DNA from: Clostridiaceae bacterium
GTDB taxonomy: Bacteria > Bacillota > Clostridia > DSM-8532
Assembly (NCBI GenBank): GCA_012727625.1
Contig: JAAYGP010000023.1
Coordinates: 1 to 6,738, forward strand
Direction of reading: 5' to 3'
Length of the DNA stretch: 6,738 nucleotides
Positions 5,811-6,738 of this stretch are shown piece by piece. Under the pieces are notes generated by a model. It saw nothing but the letters and a program-made list of their open reading frames with translations, ran no database searches and had not been told where the DNA came from. The translations under genes were made by a program, and so were the position numbers. Every line of letters starts with the position of its first letter. The first letter of the stretch is position 1.

Positions 5811-6738
5811 ATGTTGACAAAAGCCCCCAGGGGAACAAGGGACATACTGCCCGATGAAATTCATAAATGGTATTACGTTGAGGAAAAGTTTAAGCAAATT
5901 TGTCATCTTTTTGGTTACAGAGAAATACGGTTGCCGGTTTTTGAGCATACCGAGCTTTTTCAGCGTGGTGTTGGAGATACTACCGATATTGTGCAGAAAG
6001 AGATGTACACTTTCAATGATAAGGGAGGACGCAGCATAACGCTCAGACCGGAAGGGACAGCCGGGGTTGTCAGAAGCTATATTGAAAACGGGATGTCCTC
6101 ATGGCCCCAGCCGGTAAAGTTTTTTTACAATATTACAGTATACCGGTATGAAAATGTTCAAAAGGGAAGGTACCGCGAATTTCACCAATTTGGCACAGAA
6201 TTGTTCGGGGCGGCGGATCCTGCCGCTGATGCCGAGATTATTTCCCTGGCCCATTTGTTTTTCAAAACCCTTGGCATTAAGGATCTTACACTGAACCTGA
6301 ACAGCATAGGCTGCCCTGACTGCAGGGCCCATTATAACGAAAGGCTTAAAGCTTATATAAGACCAAAGCTTGATAAGCTTTGTGAAACCTGTAAAGACCG
6401 GTTTGAAAGAAATCCCATGAGGATTCTTGATTGCAAAGAGGGAAGCTGCCAGAATGAAATAAAGGATGCTCCGGCACTTCTGGATTATATCTGCGGTGAT
6501 TGCGCCGATCATTTTGAAAAAGTACAACAAAAATTATCTGCCATGGATATTCCTTTTTCCATTGATAAAGGAATTGTAAGAGGCCTTGATTATTACACCC
6601 GGACTGTTTTTGAATTTGTTTCAAAAAATCTCGGTTCACAGGGAACCGTGTGCGGGGGAGGAAGGTATGACAGACTGGTGGAAGAATTCGGGGGCAGCCC
6701 CACTCCGGGGATTGGTTTTGGTCTGGGCATTGAAAGGC
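5811..6738 (+). CDS. hisS: Histidyl-tRNA synthetase (N-terminal 309 residues, runs off the window)
   Basis: A class II aminoacyl-tRNA synthetase that activates histidine with ATP and charges tRNA-His in the cytoplasm. The frame is open from the ATG to the right edge, 309 codons plus one base, about three quarters of a normal protein of about 415-425 residues. The anticodon-binding domain is therefore outside. Landmarks: N-terminal PRGTRDILP (6-14); FEHTELFQRGVGDTTDI (44-60) in the motif 1 region; the histidine/ATP pocket LRPEGTAGVVR (78-88); motif 2 VYRYENVQKGRYREFHQFG (110-128); and the histidine-specific signature RGLDYYTRTVFE (257-268). GTVCGGGRYDRL (278-289) is also typical. Four cysteine pairs (168/171, 191/194, 208/213, 228/231) lie in the insertion between motif 2 and the signature. 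It is regulated by the upstream T-box. aspS commonly follows hisS in Firmicutes, but this cannot be seen here. The short paralogue HisZ is unlikely, because the catalytic motifs are intact. Confidence 0.96.
   Translation, partial: MLTKAPRGTRDILPDEIHKWYYVEEKFKQICHLFGYREIRLPVFEHTELFQRGVGDTTDIVQKEMYTFNDKGGRSITLRPEGTAGVVRSYIENGMSSWPQPVKFFYNITVYRYENVQKGRYREFHQFGTELFGAADPAADAEIISLAHLFFKTLGIKDLTLNLNSIGCPDCRAHYNERLKAYIRPKLDKLCETCKDRFERNPMRILDCKEGSCQNEIKDAPALLDYICGDCADHFEKVQQKLSAMDIPFSIDKGIVRGLDYYTRTVFEFVSKNLGSQGTVCGGGRYDRLVEEFGGSPTPGIGFGLGIER

Noticed and set aside
6099..6639. Minus-strand open frames of 97 and 143 codons inside hisS
   Set aside because: They are antisense shadows of a clearly conserved hisS reading frame and have no independent support.

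Overview
The window looks like a chromosomal segment of a moderately low-GC Gram-positive anaerobe, most likely class Clostridia (Acetivibrio/Ruminiclostridium-like). This rests on strong AGGAGG-type ribosome binding sites, AT-rich intergenic DNA, perfect TTGACA/TATAAT promoter hexamers, a Firmicute-style T-box leader in front of hisS, and a cysteine-rich Firmicute-type histidyl-tRNA synthetase. The exact genus is inference. All intact genes point rightward (+ strand).

Left part (1-4986): a BMP-family nucleoside ABC importer. The window opens inside the gene for its substrate-binding lipoprotein (to 724). A strong hairpin terminator follows, then about 450 bp with a promoter candidate of its own (995-1024). 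Next come three tightly packed genes: a double-ATPase subunit (1171-2706), a first permease (2708-3910) and a second permease (3910-4875). The junctions are a 1-nt gap and a 1-nt overlap, so translation is probably coupled. A hairpin with a T tract (4959-4986) closes the operon. Together these resemble the B. subtilis NupNOPQ guanosine importer and lactococcal BmpA-NupABC. The binding protein captures a nucleoside outside, the two permeases form an asymmetric channel, and the ATPase powers uptake.

Middle part (4987-5399): no intact gene. It holds several short palindromes. On the minus strand it carries the decayed front end of an insertion sequence: a putative outer end near 5353, a ribosome binding site, a TTG start, and about 30 codons of a transposase-like N-terminus that runs into a stop.

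Right part (5400-6738): a perfect sigma-A-type promoter, a T-box riboswitch with mutually exclusive antiterminator and terminator, and hisS, which runs off the right edge at codon 309. The most interesting point is in this T-box. The specifier region reads GACAC, which contains both an Asp codon (GAC) and a His codon (CAC). The antiterminator base that reads the tRNA discriminator is U, which does not match the usual C73 of bacterial tRNA-His but can wobble with G73 of tRNA-Asp. This suggests a leader that senses tRNA-Asp, or both tRNAs, as would suit a hisS-aspS operon. The downstream gene lies outside the window.
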